NCBI RefSeq assembly: GCF_029784135.1
Contig: NC_073746.1
Coordinates: 244,314,307 to 244,378,306, forward strand
Length of the DNA: 64,000 nucleotides
Direction of reading: 5' to 3'
From: Toxorhynchites rutilus septentrionalis
Taxonomy: Eukaryota; Arthropoda; Insecta; Diptera; Culicidae
The notes under the pieces are model-generated. The model was not told where the DNA came from. It worked only from the letters and a program-made list of their open reading frames with translations, and did not search any database. Positions 34,791-44,989 of the stretch are shown here, one piece after another. Positions within the stretch are counted from its first letter, which is position 1; each line of letters opens with the position of its first letter. A program made the translations under genes and the position numbers.

Positions 34791-34896
34791 AAAAAATATG
34801 CTATGAAGACAATATCAGGAAAAACATGGGATAAGGTTATATTTCGGCAAATTTTTGTGGTAAACATTAGTTTAATCTTCTTTTTTTATATATTAC

Positions 34897-34950
34897 CATC
34901 TTAAGAGATACGGATGTTCACCACTACGCCAGATCGACTCCATGAGCCAG
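34897..34950 (-). mobile_element. SINE family 1, head fragment
   Basis: On the minus strand, GAGTCGATCTGGCGTAGTGG, TGAACATCCGTATCTCTTAA matches the A-box region of the SINE at 26441-26601. The body is absent. Confidence 0.55.
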
Positions 34951-35456
34951 ATCAGTTAATTGGCAGTGATGGATGTCTCGTGAGGTCAGATTTATGCTCG
35001 TTGAAATGGCCATTTTGAACCAAAAAATATGTTGTTTTTTTTTGTTTGGTCCATTCAATTGTGAGTTAGAGAGTAAATGAAAGTAAAGAGAAAATTCGAA
35101 ATATCGGTCAAAACTTTTCCAGTCTGGATTATCCCACCATGATTATATTAAGTATTTTACCGATGCGAACATGGGATAATATTAGTACCAATGTTTACAA
35201 ACAAGTTAGTCAGAATGCGACTTAATGAGTATTTTGTGCTGATAGGGAGGTGTATTTAAAATGAAGTATGTGTTAGTAAGCAAAAACGTGAGAAATGAAA
35301 TACAGAGGTGATGATTTTCTAGGATGATTTACAAGCTGTTTACATGAATGAATCTTTGTTCTTAAGCTATATATGGTGTTAAAAAGGAAGCTTATATATC
35401 TCCGACTAAAAAAATAACATACAACTGCGCACACCTCGGTATAAATCATTTCTTAC

Positions 35457-35604
35457 CGACTTTGAACGACACGTGCCGGTCCTTCCTGATCGCAAGCAAC
35501 TGCTGATCGATGGGGCTTAGATTTTCTCGCGACAACGATTTGACTAGAATTCCCCTCAATACGGCCAGGGTTGTGCTTGGAATTCGCTCCTCCGGCACAC
35601 CCAT
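35457..35604 (-). CDS. ens: ens, candidate first coding exon (alternative start B)
   Basis: This exon encodes 49 residues plus one base, beginning MGVPEERIPSTTLAVLRGIL and ending RKDRHVSFKV, followed by a consensus GTAAGA donor at 35456. An in-frame stop lies upstream and this ATG is the first after it. The exon ends in phase 1 and joins in frame to the ens coiled-coil exon at 20312, where the spliced codon is GAA (Glu). Composition is protein-like, with few low-complexity runs. I infer it to be the N-terminus of one ens isoform; fly ens also has variable 5' ends. The intron to exon 2 would be about 15 kb. The alternative is the first exon of another minus-strand gene. Confidence 0.6.
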
Positions 35605-36206
35605 ACCTTCTTCAAGATACCAGATTTTAATTTCACTAGAATTCCACAGTCTTGGTATGTCAACAACAGTTGATTCTCATTTTCACTTGTACTCCGAACT
35701 ATTTTAAATCTGCATATTCACACGCATCGCACCTCTGTCGACTATCACCGCCACTGCGCTTCTGCTTCGCGTTTCGTAGGTGCTAATTTCATGCCATGTG
35801 ATCATGGCGTAGAGCCTTGCACCCCTCGGCTGGGTAGTTGTTATCAGCTAGTTTCCCGTGGTAAACTTCCCATACTAATAATAATCGACATTACATATTT
35901 GTCGATCTGCTGAAAATCAAACAAAACTTCGTTTCGTTTCAACTGATTCCATTTTCAACCACTACGGATGAAAAAAATGCTTCACTACTCGTTGTGTGGG
36001 AATATAATTTTTCTTCGAGACTTCGATTGCCCATAAATCACACCAAAACTCATCACAGCGTTTCTCTGGTGTTGTTGCCTTCCGATGATAACAATTCTTT
36101 TGTGGGAATTTCTAGATACGTTAATATGCCTAAATATTGTTTCACTTCACAATCACTAAATAGAAGTTGATTCTGAAACCGCTCAGCTCAGCGGAATCGA
36201 ACTTAC
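35605..36206 (-). promoter_or_regulatory. Candidate proximal 5' region of ens isoform B
   Basis: On the minus strand this lies between the donor of candidate first exon A (36206) and the start codon of candidate first exon B (35604). If B is a true first exon, its promoter and 5' untranslated sequence must lie here. I see no TATA box or clear initiator at the expected distance, so only the position argues for it. Confidence 0.25.
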
Positions 36207-36225
36207 CGAAGAATATATCCATCAT
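36207..36225 (-). CDS. ens: ens, candidate micro first coding exon (alternative start A)
   Basis: On the minus strand the sequence ATGATGGATATATTCTTCG runs straight into a strong GTAAGT donor at 36206, giving six codons (MMDIFF) plus one base. The exon ends in phase 1, exactly the phase needed by the ens acceptor at 20313, where it would complete a Glu codon. The first ATG has AAA before it, and the frame stays open for some distance upstream. It would be an alternative, very short N-terminus to the exon at 35457-35604. The evidence is only start codon, donor and phase; there is no homology to lean on, so chance is possible. Confidence 0.33.
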
Positions 36226-37599
36226 TTTCGATATCCAAAAATTAATCACCTTCACAAAAAATAATGGAATTAACAATCTCAAAACATTGACTTCGATAAA
36301 GTGTTCAATCTTCTCTCCACACTAACCCAACCGATGCGAGTGGGACGATGTGAGACTTGGTACTGCCACCAAAACCTCTGAGAGGAGACGTAGCGAAGTA
36401 CCAGAAAGAAAAAAAAGCTCAATCATTAGAACGGCATTTGCTGCCTGCCTTTGCCCCTATAACGCTGCTTTGCCTTGTGGTGGTGGGTGTGTGCGATGAT
36501 GATGATGATGCTTGTGATACCCAATGGATACCGGCGGCTCCGAACGCACATATCTCGCCTTATTCATGTGTGAAGATTTGTTCTGGAGGTAGAACCAATG
36601 AACAAACATGTGATATCAACGGCGAGAATTACGTCATTCTTGCAATTTTGCACTCCGGGTAGGCATATTCGTTTGGGAGAACTTGGGTCGACAAGAGGAT
36701 GCTCTCGATTTGGATGAGCTGAGTGTAATCGAGTTAGGGATGCTCACACGCAAATGAATGTGCTACATATCATTGGTGGAAGTTTGTATTGAAAATAACG
36801 ACGAAACTTTGAACCTGTAGAAATTAATCTGAATTTCAATGTCGTGAAACAATGTTTGATAAATTGATGAATAGAGCAGTTCAACGTAAAATCGTCCATC
36901 CGATGCTTCTGTCCTCAGTTCATTGTAACTTTTAACTTACTATACAATATTCCGTGTAAATAAATGATGAATGTTATTATTAACACAAGACTATTCTATT
37001 CAGATCTAAAAAATTTGAATTATTTTTCAAATGTCGAAAATTTAAATTGCTAAATTTGCCCTAGGAAACAAAGTATATTCCACAAGTGTAAGGTTATTTG
37101 GTCTTCAAATATCTTTTCAAATTGCGCATACATTTTTGCCTGAGTTATTATTGAAAAATGTAGTTGGAAAGCTATTGGTTGAATAGAAAAGCTGTTAAAG
37201 ATCGAGTTCTGGGGAAATAATGAGATTTTGTGGAGAAAAAAATGGACTGGAGAAAATGTTTCTGTTCAATGACATTACATTTTAAAAAAACTCAACAACC
37301 ACCCTTCTTCCTTCATAGAAACATTATATCATTGCCGAAATTATATTACACTTGCAGTATGAAGAAATTCTAAGAGATTGCTTTTTCAAATAATAACTTT
37401 TCCAGAATAACCGTATTCTATATTTAAAACTTCAAGCCGTTTTTTTTAAGTTTTCCATGGAACTGGATGAAAGTTATACGTTTAAAATATTTTTTGAACA
37501 ATGGATTTCAACAGATCAATGTAATCTAGATGCCTTGATAACCTAGATGATTTTTGTGAACAGTTGGAACAAATTATTAAGATAAATAATTAATTTGTT

Positions 37600-38492
37600 T
37601 TTTTTCCCTGTTGGATGTGAACCACTGCGTCCATTATTTTGAACTTTTGTGGTATACACCTTTTTTATACTACACTTCAAGCTTATCTATTACTTATTGA
37701 TGAAGGAGTAGACTGAAAGCTATAGCGAGATAGGTGCCAATCAGGAATAATCTGTTTGATAAAATTTATAATCCTGATCTGCGACGCAGACCAAATTTCC
37801 TTGGGCTCCAGAATAGCTTTATCAAGGTGTTGAGGTCTGAGTCTTGTTAGAGCTCCGCAGTTACAGAACAAATGATCCGAGATTTCGCTTTCGGCACCAC
37901 AAAAGCGACATATATCATCTTGTGCTAAACCTATGTTTTTAAGATGGTATTTACTCGGACAGTTTCCTGTTACAAGACCAGTGAATGTGCTGAAGTCTTT
38001 CTTATTAAGGCTTAGCAGCTGTTGAGTAATTTTAATACTCGGCGTAATAAATTTTTTCACCTGTTAAAGTTTTGCAGCCATCCAATTGGCTGTCACTTCC
38101 CGGTCTTCCCATTTCTTCAGCTCACTTTTCAACACACAGTCAGAAAGTCCACAGAATAGTTCTGGACCGGTGAATGGTGAGTTTGAGCCGTTCCTGGTAA
38201 GTTCATCTGCTCGCTCGTTGCCTTCTATACCGCAATGGCCAGGAATCCAGTACAGTTGTACCGAACTTATCTAACTTAATTGCCGTGAAAGGGAAATGCA
38301 TTCCCAGACAATTTTTGAAGAGCTTTAAGTGCTGCTTGACTGTCTGAGAATATGCAGATGTTAGCATGTCTATATTTCCTTTTGAGGCAGACATGTAAAC
38401 ATTCTATAATTGCAGCTATTCCTGCCTGAAAAACTGTTGGCCAGTTTCCCATAGCCACATAGACTTTTTGTTGCACAGAGAGAGACCCACAG
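37600..38492 (-). mobile_element. 5'-truncated non-LTR retrotransposon with RNase H domain and 12-bp TSD
   Basis: The minus-strand frames encode an RNase H domain: IFSDSQAALKALQ near 38330-38370, then WIPGHCGIEGNERADEL near 38195-38245. A C-terminal segment follows, with a cysteine/histidine knuckle (CRFCGAESEISDHLFC) and a stop near 37684. The reverse transcriptase and first ORF are missing. A short A run ends the element at 37600. The 12-bp sequence AATTAATTTGTT flanks it exactly (37588-37599 and 38493-38504), so this is one target-primed insertion truncated at its 5' end. One frameshift splits the RNase H. RNase H plus terminal knuckle suggests the I/R1/LOA group. Confidence 0.88.
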
Positions 38493-38637
38493 AATTAATT
38501 TGTTACTATCGTGTCAAATCTCAAATTTCGGTGAATAAGCAAATTGGATAAAATAATCTCTTAACATTGCGATGGTGTCTTGGACACCAACCTATACCTA
38601 ATTCAACCTAATTTTATAAAAAGTTGAATAGAGCGAT

Positions 38638-38914
38638 TCCCTTGGCCGAGTGGTTAGCGTCATAACTAACATGCCGGGTGTTCGGGTTCGATTCCCGTTC
38701 TGGTCGGGGGAATTTTTCGTCAAAGAAATTTCCTCCGACTTGCACTGTGATCACGCGTATTCTAGAGCTTGCCACTCAGAATGCATTCAAGGCGTGTTAT
38801 TTGGCATAGAAATCTCAACTAAGTACTAATAAAAATGACGCAAGTAATACTACGTTGAGACGGCGAAGTTCCTCTAGGAACGTTAGTGCCATTGAAGAAG
38901 AAGAAGAAGAAGAA
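38638..38914 (+). mobile_element. tRNA-derived SINE, family 3, with 12-bp TSD and (GAA)n tail
   Basis: Begins with a tRNA-like head, A box TTGGCCGAGTGGTTAGCGTC and B box GGTTCGATTCC, as in a serine/leucine-type tRNA. The body has AAAGAAATTTCCTCCGACTT, GCCACTCAGAATGCATTCAA and a (GAA)n tail. GAATAGAGCGAT occurs immediately before (38626-38637) and after (38915-38926) the element; because the tail is GAA-rich the first one or two bases are ambiguous. A fragment of the same family is at 39757-39826. The tRNA-like part has extra sequence and no sign of being a working tRNA gene. Confidence 0.88.
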
Positions 38915-39756
38915 GAATAGAGCGATGTCAAAGACACAAACGCATTGTTAACGTAGAGCTACGAAATTATGCCCTTCGATTCGCTGGGTTATCACTTCGG
39001 ATGTTATTCAAGAATGAAACAAAATAACTCTTCAGTGCATTTTTTACGCAGTGTATTTCTCTCAGTCGAATAATATTAGTTGAGTACTGCACATTGCGAG
39101 TCCATGAATGCACATGAAGCCGAAGTCATCCGTTGAAGGGAGCGCGCATATCAAAATAGAATAAAAATATTTAGTACGCTACACACAGTTTTTTGATCGA
39201 AGCAGTACTGTGCGATGATTCAATCCTTCTGAATAATTCACATGCCAAAACGTGTGGTCTTTTTATTTGACAGCAAAAGGTTAGATTCACAGAAATATTC
39301 CTAATCGATTACCGTACACATCTCTGCTATCTACCAAAGAATGGCCTAGTTATAAGTGTTCGAAACGTTCAAAAATATCATCATAAGCTCACATTTTAGA
39401 TTTTCATTTTACGCCTTCATGTTACACATATTACTATGTCAAAAACTAAAATTTCGTAGGGTTTAAAAACTTCGTTCAGAGACACGGTACCAATTTATAT
39501 CATAATTTTGGATTAATTCCGTCGATGAAATAAATAAATATATATGCGATATAAATATAAATGCACATCGAATGACATAATTCATATAATTGATTGTTTA
39601 AATATGGAAAACCTGCGAATTTCCAATACACAAATTAACCAAGCATTTATTCTGACAGAATGTCATTTACTCTAGCCAGCGAACAGGCTTTGTTAATACC
39701 TAGAGCTTATTTCAAAGATTTCAAACTGGCTTTTACGAGAGAGAGTTGCGAGAGTT

Positions 39757-39826
39757 TTCGTCAAAGAAATTTCCTCCGACTTGCACAGTGGTTAAGCGTA
39801 TTCTAAGGCTTGCCACTCAGAATGCA
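39757..39826 (+). mobile_element. SINE family 3, body fragment
   Basis: TTCGTCAAAGAAATTTCCTC, CGACTTGCAC, then GCGTATTCTA and GCTTGCCACTCAGAATGCAT match the body of the SINE at 38638-38914 almost exactly. Head and tail are missing. Confidence 0.8.
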
Positions 39827-41400
39827 TTTTGTAGGAAAATACGGTAATTCACCTCAAACATTCTTCATGAATCAATTGGCAGATAATGGAAAAAACCTCC
39901 CAATAAAGAGAAAGTATGAGTTTGTATAATATCTCAATATGAGTTAGTGCTATTCAATAAGAATAATTATTCCCCAAACATACCCGCTTCTTTCTATCCT
40001 CAGTCCTAATGGAAAATTTTCAGTTGTTATTTCGGAATCCATTAAATTGTTTACAGCTCGTACTGATAATTTTTATTTTGGTTCCGTGTAGAAACTTCAA
40101 TAAAGAAACTGTATTCGAGCGTAAGACAGACGTTTAGGCATACTTTGTAATAAATGTACAAAATAAAAATAGATAATATCCCTGTTGAATGTCGCCGGCA
40201 CTCACATGATTAGTGTTACAACACGGCAGATCTACGATTACTCCTGATTTCTATTGAGAGGACTTCATAGCGTCGTTTATAAACATTGGAATGGCGATAA
40301 TTTATCGAACGTAGATAAACAAGAAGGTTGTAATTTGGCTCATTGATTCCTGTTTAGATAAAAAAAATGTCTCGGTAATGATCTAATTCAACTTGAAGGT
40401 CGTTTTTTATGTTTTTTGTCTGTTTTTGGGATACCTGATACAATGACGAACAATATTACTCATTCCACCTACGGAGATAAGCCGAACAACTATTTACCTG
40501 ATACCTGTGGTGATGAGCCAACCAGAACCAAAACAAATCCATTCTACCTGAACATCCCCAACAACAGCGGGAGTGCAAAACGGTGCTCTGTGCGTCGTCG
40601 TGATAGTTTTCTCATTCTCATCTGAACCACTCCACTTCACGCTTCTCTCGAACAGACGAACAAAGGTGTCAAAAGAAAGCGAAAAAAGAGAACAGCCAGA
40701 ACACTCTCGTTATCGTCAAGGTTAAGTGCTTCGGTGAGTGGTGCAGTCACCACGGCCAGCAGCAGAATGCATGTGCATTTTCTGGAGAATTATTGATGGC
40801 ACTTTATTTTCAGAGGAAGACTCGTGCTCGTACCATATCCCGCATGCTAGGGATGGGTGAGTAGGCAGACGAGTAATATTTGGATCAGGGTAAACTTCGA
40901 GCATCGGAGAATTGTTATCAGAGAGAGCTGCTAGACTGATAAGGAGGTGAGCAAGGGTCGATAAAGGTTTACAAAACTTTCTCGCGTTGAGAGGGGTGAT
41001 GTTAGATGATGTGAATCACAATTTAAACTGCTGGTTCGAGTGATGCCTGTCGATTCGACTGAAAAAATAATCTGCACATGACACTGACAGCAAGATAATC
41101 AATGGGAATGAAAAGATCAAAAAGGCGAAAAAGTTGTTGTGATTATGCAGTACGATGTAATGGACTGGATCAGCAGAATATAATTATGAGTAATCTTGAG
41201 CACCCATGTTGGTGCAAATGGAACAGTCATATAATTTAGCTGAGCCACTCGTAGCTCCGTTCAGATCATATCGGCGCTGAACGTATGAACGAGTTTCAAG
41301 CCTGCCCTGGTCGCATATGTTTTGTCATGTTTCTCTTTTTGGAGGGAATCCATTGATCATCTATGTCGAATTCAGAAACACAAATTTCTGCATTACCAGA
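39827..41400. other. No gene or clear repeat recognised
   Basis: AT-rich sequence with only short frames lacking recognisable domains. Nothing I can assign. Confidence 0.4.
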
Positions 41401-41801
41401 GAATTAATCAAGCGAATGAAACCAAATTTGGCATGTGAAGATTTTAGGGTGCAATAAATGTTTCCATGGTGGTTAGACATTCTACCCCCCTCTCTGAGGG
41501 GGAGCTGCCATACAAATGAAAGGCAAATTTCGGCATAATTTGAAAACTAAACAAGCAAATGAAGCCAAATTTTCCATGCGAATGTTTTAGGGGACACGAA
41601 ACTTTTGACGAGTTTTGATAGAAGTACTAGGATTTTTTTTTAGTAAAAGGTAGATTCAACGGGGTCGATTAGAAGATCGATCAATGAACAGTTCTGCGAT
41701 TGGACTCATGAACTTGCGCTTAGTAAGAAAACGTGAATGTTTGAAGGTATTGATAACAAAAAACAAATTTGGGACGGGACGAAGTTTGCCGGGTCAGCTA
41801 G
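41400..41801 (+). mobile_element. Helitron-like 3' end
   Basis: The stretch ends GAAGTTTGCCGGGTCAGCTAG followed by T, the CTAG-T end typical of insect Helitrons. Inside, AAGCGAATGAAACCAAATTT, GGCATGTGAAGATTTTAGGG is repeated 142 bp later as AAGCAAATGAAGCCAAATTT, TCCATGCGAATGTTTTAGGG, a duplication common in such elements. No Rep/helicase coding part is present and I could not place a 5' TC end, so it is a fragment or non-autonomous. The expected 3' hairpin is weak here. Confidence 0.55.
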
Positions 41802-42059
41802 TTGAGGAATAAAAATAACGATATTGAAACGGAATATCGTAGATTTGCATGCAATAATAATTACAGGCTTATCAAATTTATGTCACACAAAGAAAAATAT
41901 TTTCACAATAAAAATGGAAATAACACAATTCTGTTTACAGTGTATCCTGTACAAAACTAAATTGTAATATCTTTGTTTCAAAATATAAACACCACCAGAA
42001 TATTTCATTGTCTGTGACTCAAAAAAGTATATGACAGCATTTGCTCACGGAAAGGTGCA

Positions 42060-42660
42060 GGCAGTGTTGCCACATGTACAGTTTTATCTGGAATGGAACA
42101 GATTTTTTCGTTATTTTTGGTACAAATTCTGTACGGTACAGAGTACAGATTTTCGTCAAAAAGTACAGATTGGTACAGATTTTTTCCATTTGTAGAATTT
42201 CTTACATCTGAACAAAGCAAAGTTAAGGTACATGAAGATTTTTACGCCGCAGTATCGCTTGGTGCTGCTGATCATAAAAGCATTAATGATTGATCAATTT
42301 CAGAAGGACAAAATTCCTTACAAGGATCGTCTGAAAGGATTCGCGTCGGACGGTGCGACGTATGGTTTGCCTCAAATTAACAGATTGAATAGTTTGTTTC
42401 AGGCTAAAACCCCTGAATTCACGATGCTACATGAAGAGCTGAAAAAATTTTATTTGATCATTCTCCTTAACATCTGCAAGGAATCTTACGTTGTTTCAAT
42501 GTCCAATGCTATTAAATATGAAGATCAGTTGAAAAGCGGCAAAAATTTTAGGTGGGAATAGCAGCCGAAGAATTTATCAGAACAATGGAGAGCGAAAGGC
42601 AGATCATTTCAAAGGATATTTGTCGTAATTTTTTCGTAGAGCTAATCAATATCGTCCGTT
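42060..42660 (+). pseudogene. Decayed hAT-like transposase fragment
   Basis: The frame at 42232-42561 contains KIPYKDRLKGFASDGATYGL and later LHEELKKFYLIILLNICKES, resembling the segment (IPYKNLIGFASDGA..., then a lymphoid-like C-terminal part) of hAT-derived ZBED/ZNF862-like transposases. Upstream, 42071-42185 is dense in GTACAGAT motifs (at least four), beside CAGTGTTGCCACATG, which would suit the motif-rich end of a hAT element. BED finger and catalytic region are not seen. Dead. Confidence 0.5.
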
Positions 42661-42824
42661 TTCAACGTATTGGGTACAGATAATCCATTCGCGATTTCAA
42701 ATCACAATCTCCCCCAACGGCATTTTCTAATGTTGATATCACGGACAACGGTTTTGCTAGTCACAAAGGAAGAATGGAAAAGAAGAATCAAGCCTCACTC
42801 TTGTGTGATTTTCCTGCCAGCCAG

Positions 42825-43410
42825 TATGTATAAAAATAGCCTTACACAGCGAAGCGAGCAGTCAATCTCTAACCGTGGAGTAGTTCACACCATCAACCAA
42901 AAAGAAGATCCAGCAGAAAAGCACAATAATTAAATCCAATATCAGCAGCAGCAGCATCAATTATTTTATTTTTCCTTTCACCACCTGAACGAAAAAAAAA
43001 GCAAGGTGTGTGTGTTTCTGCTTCGCTCATCCACGATTTTTTAATCATCCAACTCGTGGCCAGAAGGCAGCGACAACGAGGCTTCCCAAAAGACCTTTAT
43101 CAAGACCGAAAATATAGATATAGCTTCTAAAATTGGCCTTTTTCAAAGCTAGAGGCGAGTGAACTGAGAAAGTTTGTTATAGTTTGTAAGTTATAATCGC
43201 CTGTGAACGAGTGTTTGTCAACTGTGCCAATTACCGCGATGGTAACACTGTACAATGCGTACATTAACATAAGGAAACAAATTGCAACTCATATGGCCAG
43301 GTTGTGTATTGTTCTCGCGGGGACAAGAATGAATCATCTTCCAACCATCTTTCACTACTTTCGACCACACAAACTATCGGCCCTTTTCAGGATCACCAAA
43401 ACTTACTACT
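42825..43410 (+). repeat. Second locus of the histone-stem-loop-like repeat family
   Basis: A TATAAAAAT box at about 42829 is followed 20-30 bp later by GCAGTCAATC, an initiator-like sequence, and an AAGCACAATAATTAAATCC region. Further on, CATCCACGAT, GACCTTTATCAAGACCGAAAA, TTGGCCTTTTTCAAAGCTAG, AGGCGAGTGAACTGAGAAAG match the repeat at 30.5-31.3 kb in order. GGCCCTTTTCAGGATCACCA at 43379-43398 parallels GGTTCTTTTCAGAATCACCA at 31323-31342. Both loci therefore have a GGCCTTTTTC hairpin, then a histone-like stem-loop 240-300 bp later. No histone coding sequence recognised between them. Confidence 0.55.
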
Positions 43411-43685
43411 GAAGAGTTATTATTGAAATTTCGATGCATTCTAAAACTATATTCGAAATGATAAACAAACTAGCTGAAAACTAGCATGGGCTTCAAATGT
43501 TGCCATCAGCATGGTTGGAATACGGAGTTTCTTGTTGTGACCTTTTTCCAGCAATTTTCTAACCAGAAAAGGTAGTTTACGAGCTATATTTTAAAAATGT
43601 TTTTTTATTCCAACGCCTAGAGGAATAGAGGAATTGAGGAATTGAACATAAAAGCAAAAACTGAGCTAAAATTAAAACTAAACTA

Positions 43686-44987
43686 ACGGGTTTTAAATAA
43701 AAAATGAGATTTTTTTCAATACCTTTCAGTAACTCAAACAAAGAACGTAAAATTTTCTTTCTCCAAGAGAATTGCTCTTTGGGCTACCTAGAAACAGTAG
43801 GCGTGTTTGATTTTGCTAGTTTGAATTTAGTCAAAGCAAAGATGGCGTCGAAACAGCACGTGCTCCGCGAACGCATTGTACGGTTCTACGAAACGCGTTT
43901 CCAGCAAGGAAAATAGTTCACGGTGGCACATTTTAAGGAAGAAAATGTACCTGTCAGTACGGTATATCGTATCCTGGGTTCCCTGAACGTAGAGCGGAAG
44001 GTCGGAAGTGGTCGTCCGGTGACGATAATGACGAAGCAGAGGAAGACATCGTTAAAGAAGCTGTTTGACAACAAGGACGCAACCAGCCTGCGTGACGCCG
44101 GTCGGAAATATGGCTGCTCCCACATATTGATCCATCGGACCCTCAAGATGGAAGGAATCGTCTGCAGGAAGAAGACGAGGTCGCCGGAGTACACGGAGAA
44201 GCAGATTGAGACGGTTAAATCACAGTGTCGGTGGATGACCAAAAAATACCGCACGGCGTCTTTCGTTCTGGACGACGAAAGCTATTTTCCGCTGTCCAAA
44301 AAGCATATTCCAGGAAATGATAATTACTACTCCAGCGACAAGTCATCCACACCGCCTGAAGTGAAATACAAGTTCAAGCACAAGTTTGAAAAAAAGATTA
44401 TGTTGTACATCGCTATTTCCGACCGGGGCATTTCAAAGCCTTGGTTTAAGCCGAGCGGTCTGGCAATCAACCAACAAATCTATCGAGAAGAGTGCCTCGA
44501 TAAAATCCTGCTGCCGTTCCTGAACGAGCATCACGCGGATGGGAAGTACGTCTTCTGGCCGGACAAGCCGTCTTCCCATTACGCCAAGAAGACGCTGGCG
44601 TATCTTGAGGAGAAAAATATACCGTTCGTGCCGAAAGATCGTAGCCCAACAAACTTGCCCCAGTGCCGCCCAATAGAGGATTTCTTTGGCTCACTCAGTG
44701 CCCTAGTGTATAAAAACAATTGGAGGGCCAAGGACACGAAGCAACTGACTACAAGAATCCGGAATTGTATCCGGAAAATGGACGTAAGTGCCGTACAACG
44801 TTCTTGTGAGAGCATCGCGACAAAGTTGCGTCGAACAGCAGACCACGGCCCTTACTCAAACATTCACTGACATTTTTTTTGAAGAAAATTCATTATGTTA
44901 TTAATAAAAAGATACTGAAATCGATGAAAAAAAAATTTTTTTTTTATGTGTGATTGAAAAAATTCTCATTTTTTATTTAACACCCGT
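43686..44987 (+). mobile_element. Complete ITmD37E mariner-like transposon (1302 bp)
   Basis: Terminal inverted repeats of 35 bp begin ACGGGTTTTAAATAAAAAAT on the left (43686-43720) and ACGGGTGTTAAATAAAAAAT on the right (44987-44953), with two mismatches by eye. TA flanks both ends (43684-43685, 44988-44989), the target duplication of the Tc1/mariner superfamily. The 1.3-kb length and single transposase frame fit ITmD37E elements known from mosquitoes. Near-identical ends and an almost intact frame indicate recent insertion compared with the copy at 29.0-30.0 kb. Confidence 0.92.
43842..44870 (+). pseudogene. DD37E transposase with one in-frame stop
   Basis: The frame starts MASKQHVLRERIVRFYETRF and ends GPYSNIH, 342 codons counting one premature TAG at codon 25 (43914-43916). 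It is open from there to the stop. A helix-turn-helix (VSTVYRILGSL) and GSGRPVTI linker are followed by a second DNA-binding part (CSHILIHRTLKMEG). Catalytic Asp in LDDESYF (about residue 145), Asp in FWPDKPSSHYA (about 241) and Glu in CRPIEDFFG (about 279) give exactly 37 residues between the last two, the DD37E signature. The stop removes a full-length product; initiation downstream would lose the first DNA-binding helices, so the copy is probably inactive unless mobilised in trans. Confidence 0.92.
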
Positions 44988-44989
44988 TA

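Noticed and set aside
35457..36225. Splicing of the micro exon (36225-36207) into the 35.6 kb exon as consecutive exons
   Set aside because: No AG upstream of the 35604 ATG gives the phase needed to stay in frame, so they are treated as alternatives.
36357..36662. A 101-codon plus-strand frame (MVLPPKPLRG...)
   Set aside because: No domain, an aspartate run from a GATGAT microsatellite, and no splice or promoter support; probably a chance frame just upstream of the ens 5' exons.
38638..38710. A functional tRNA gene (A and B boxes are good)
   Set aside because: The head continues into a repeated body with a GAA tail and target duplications, so it is a SINE.
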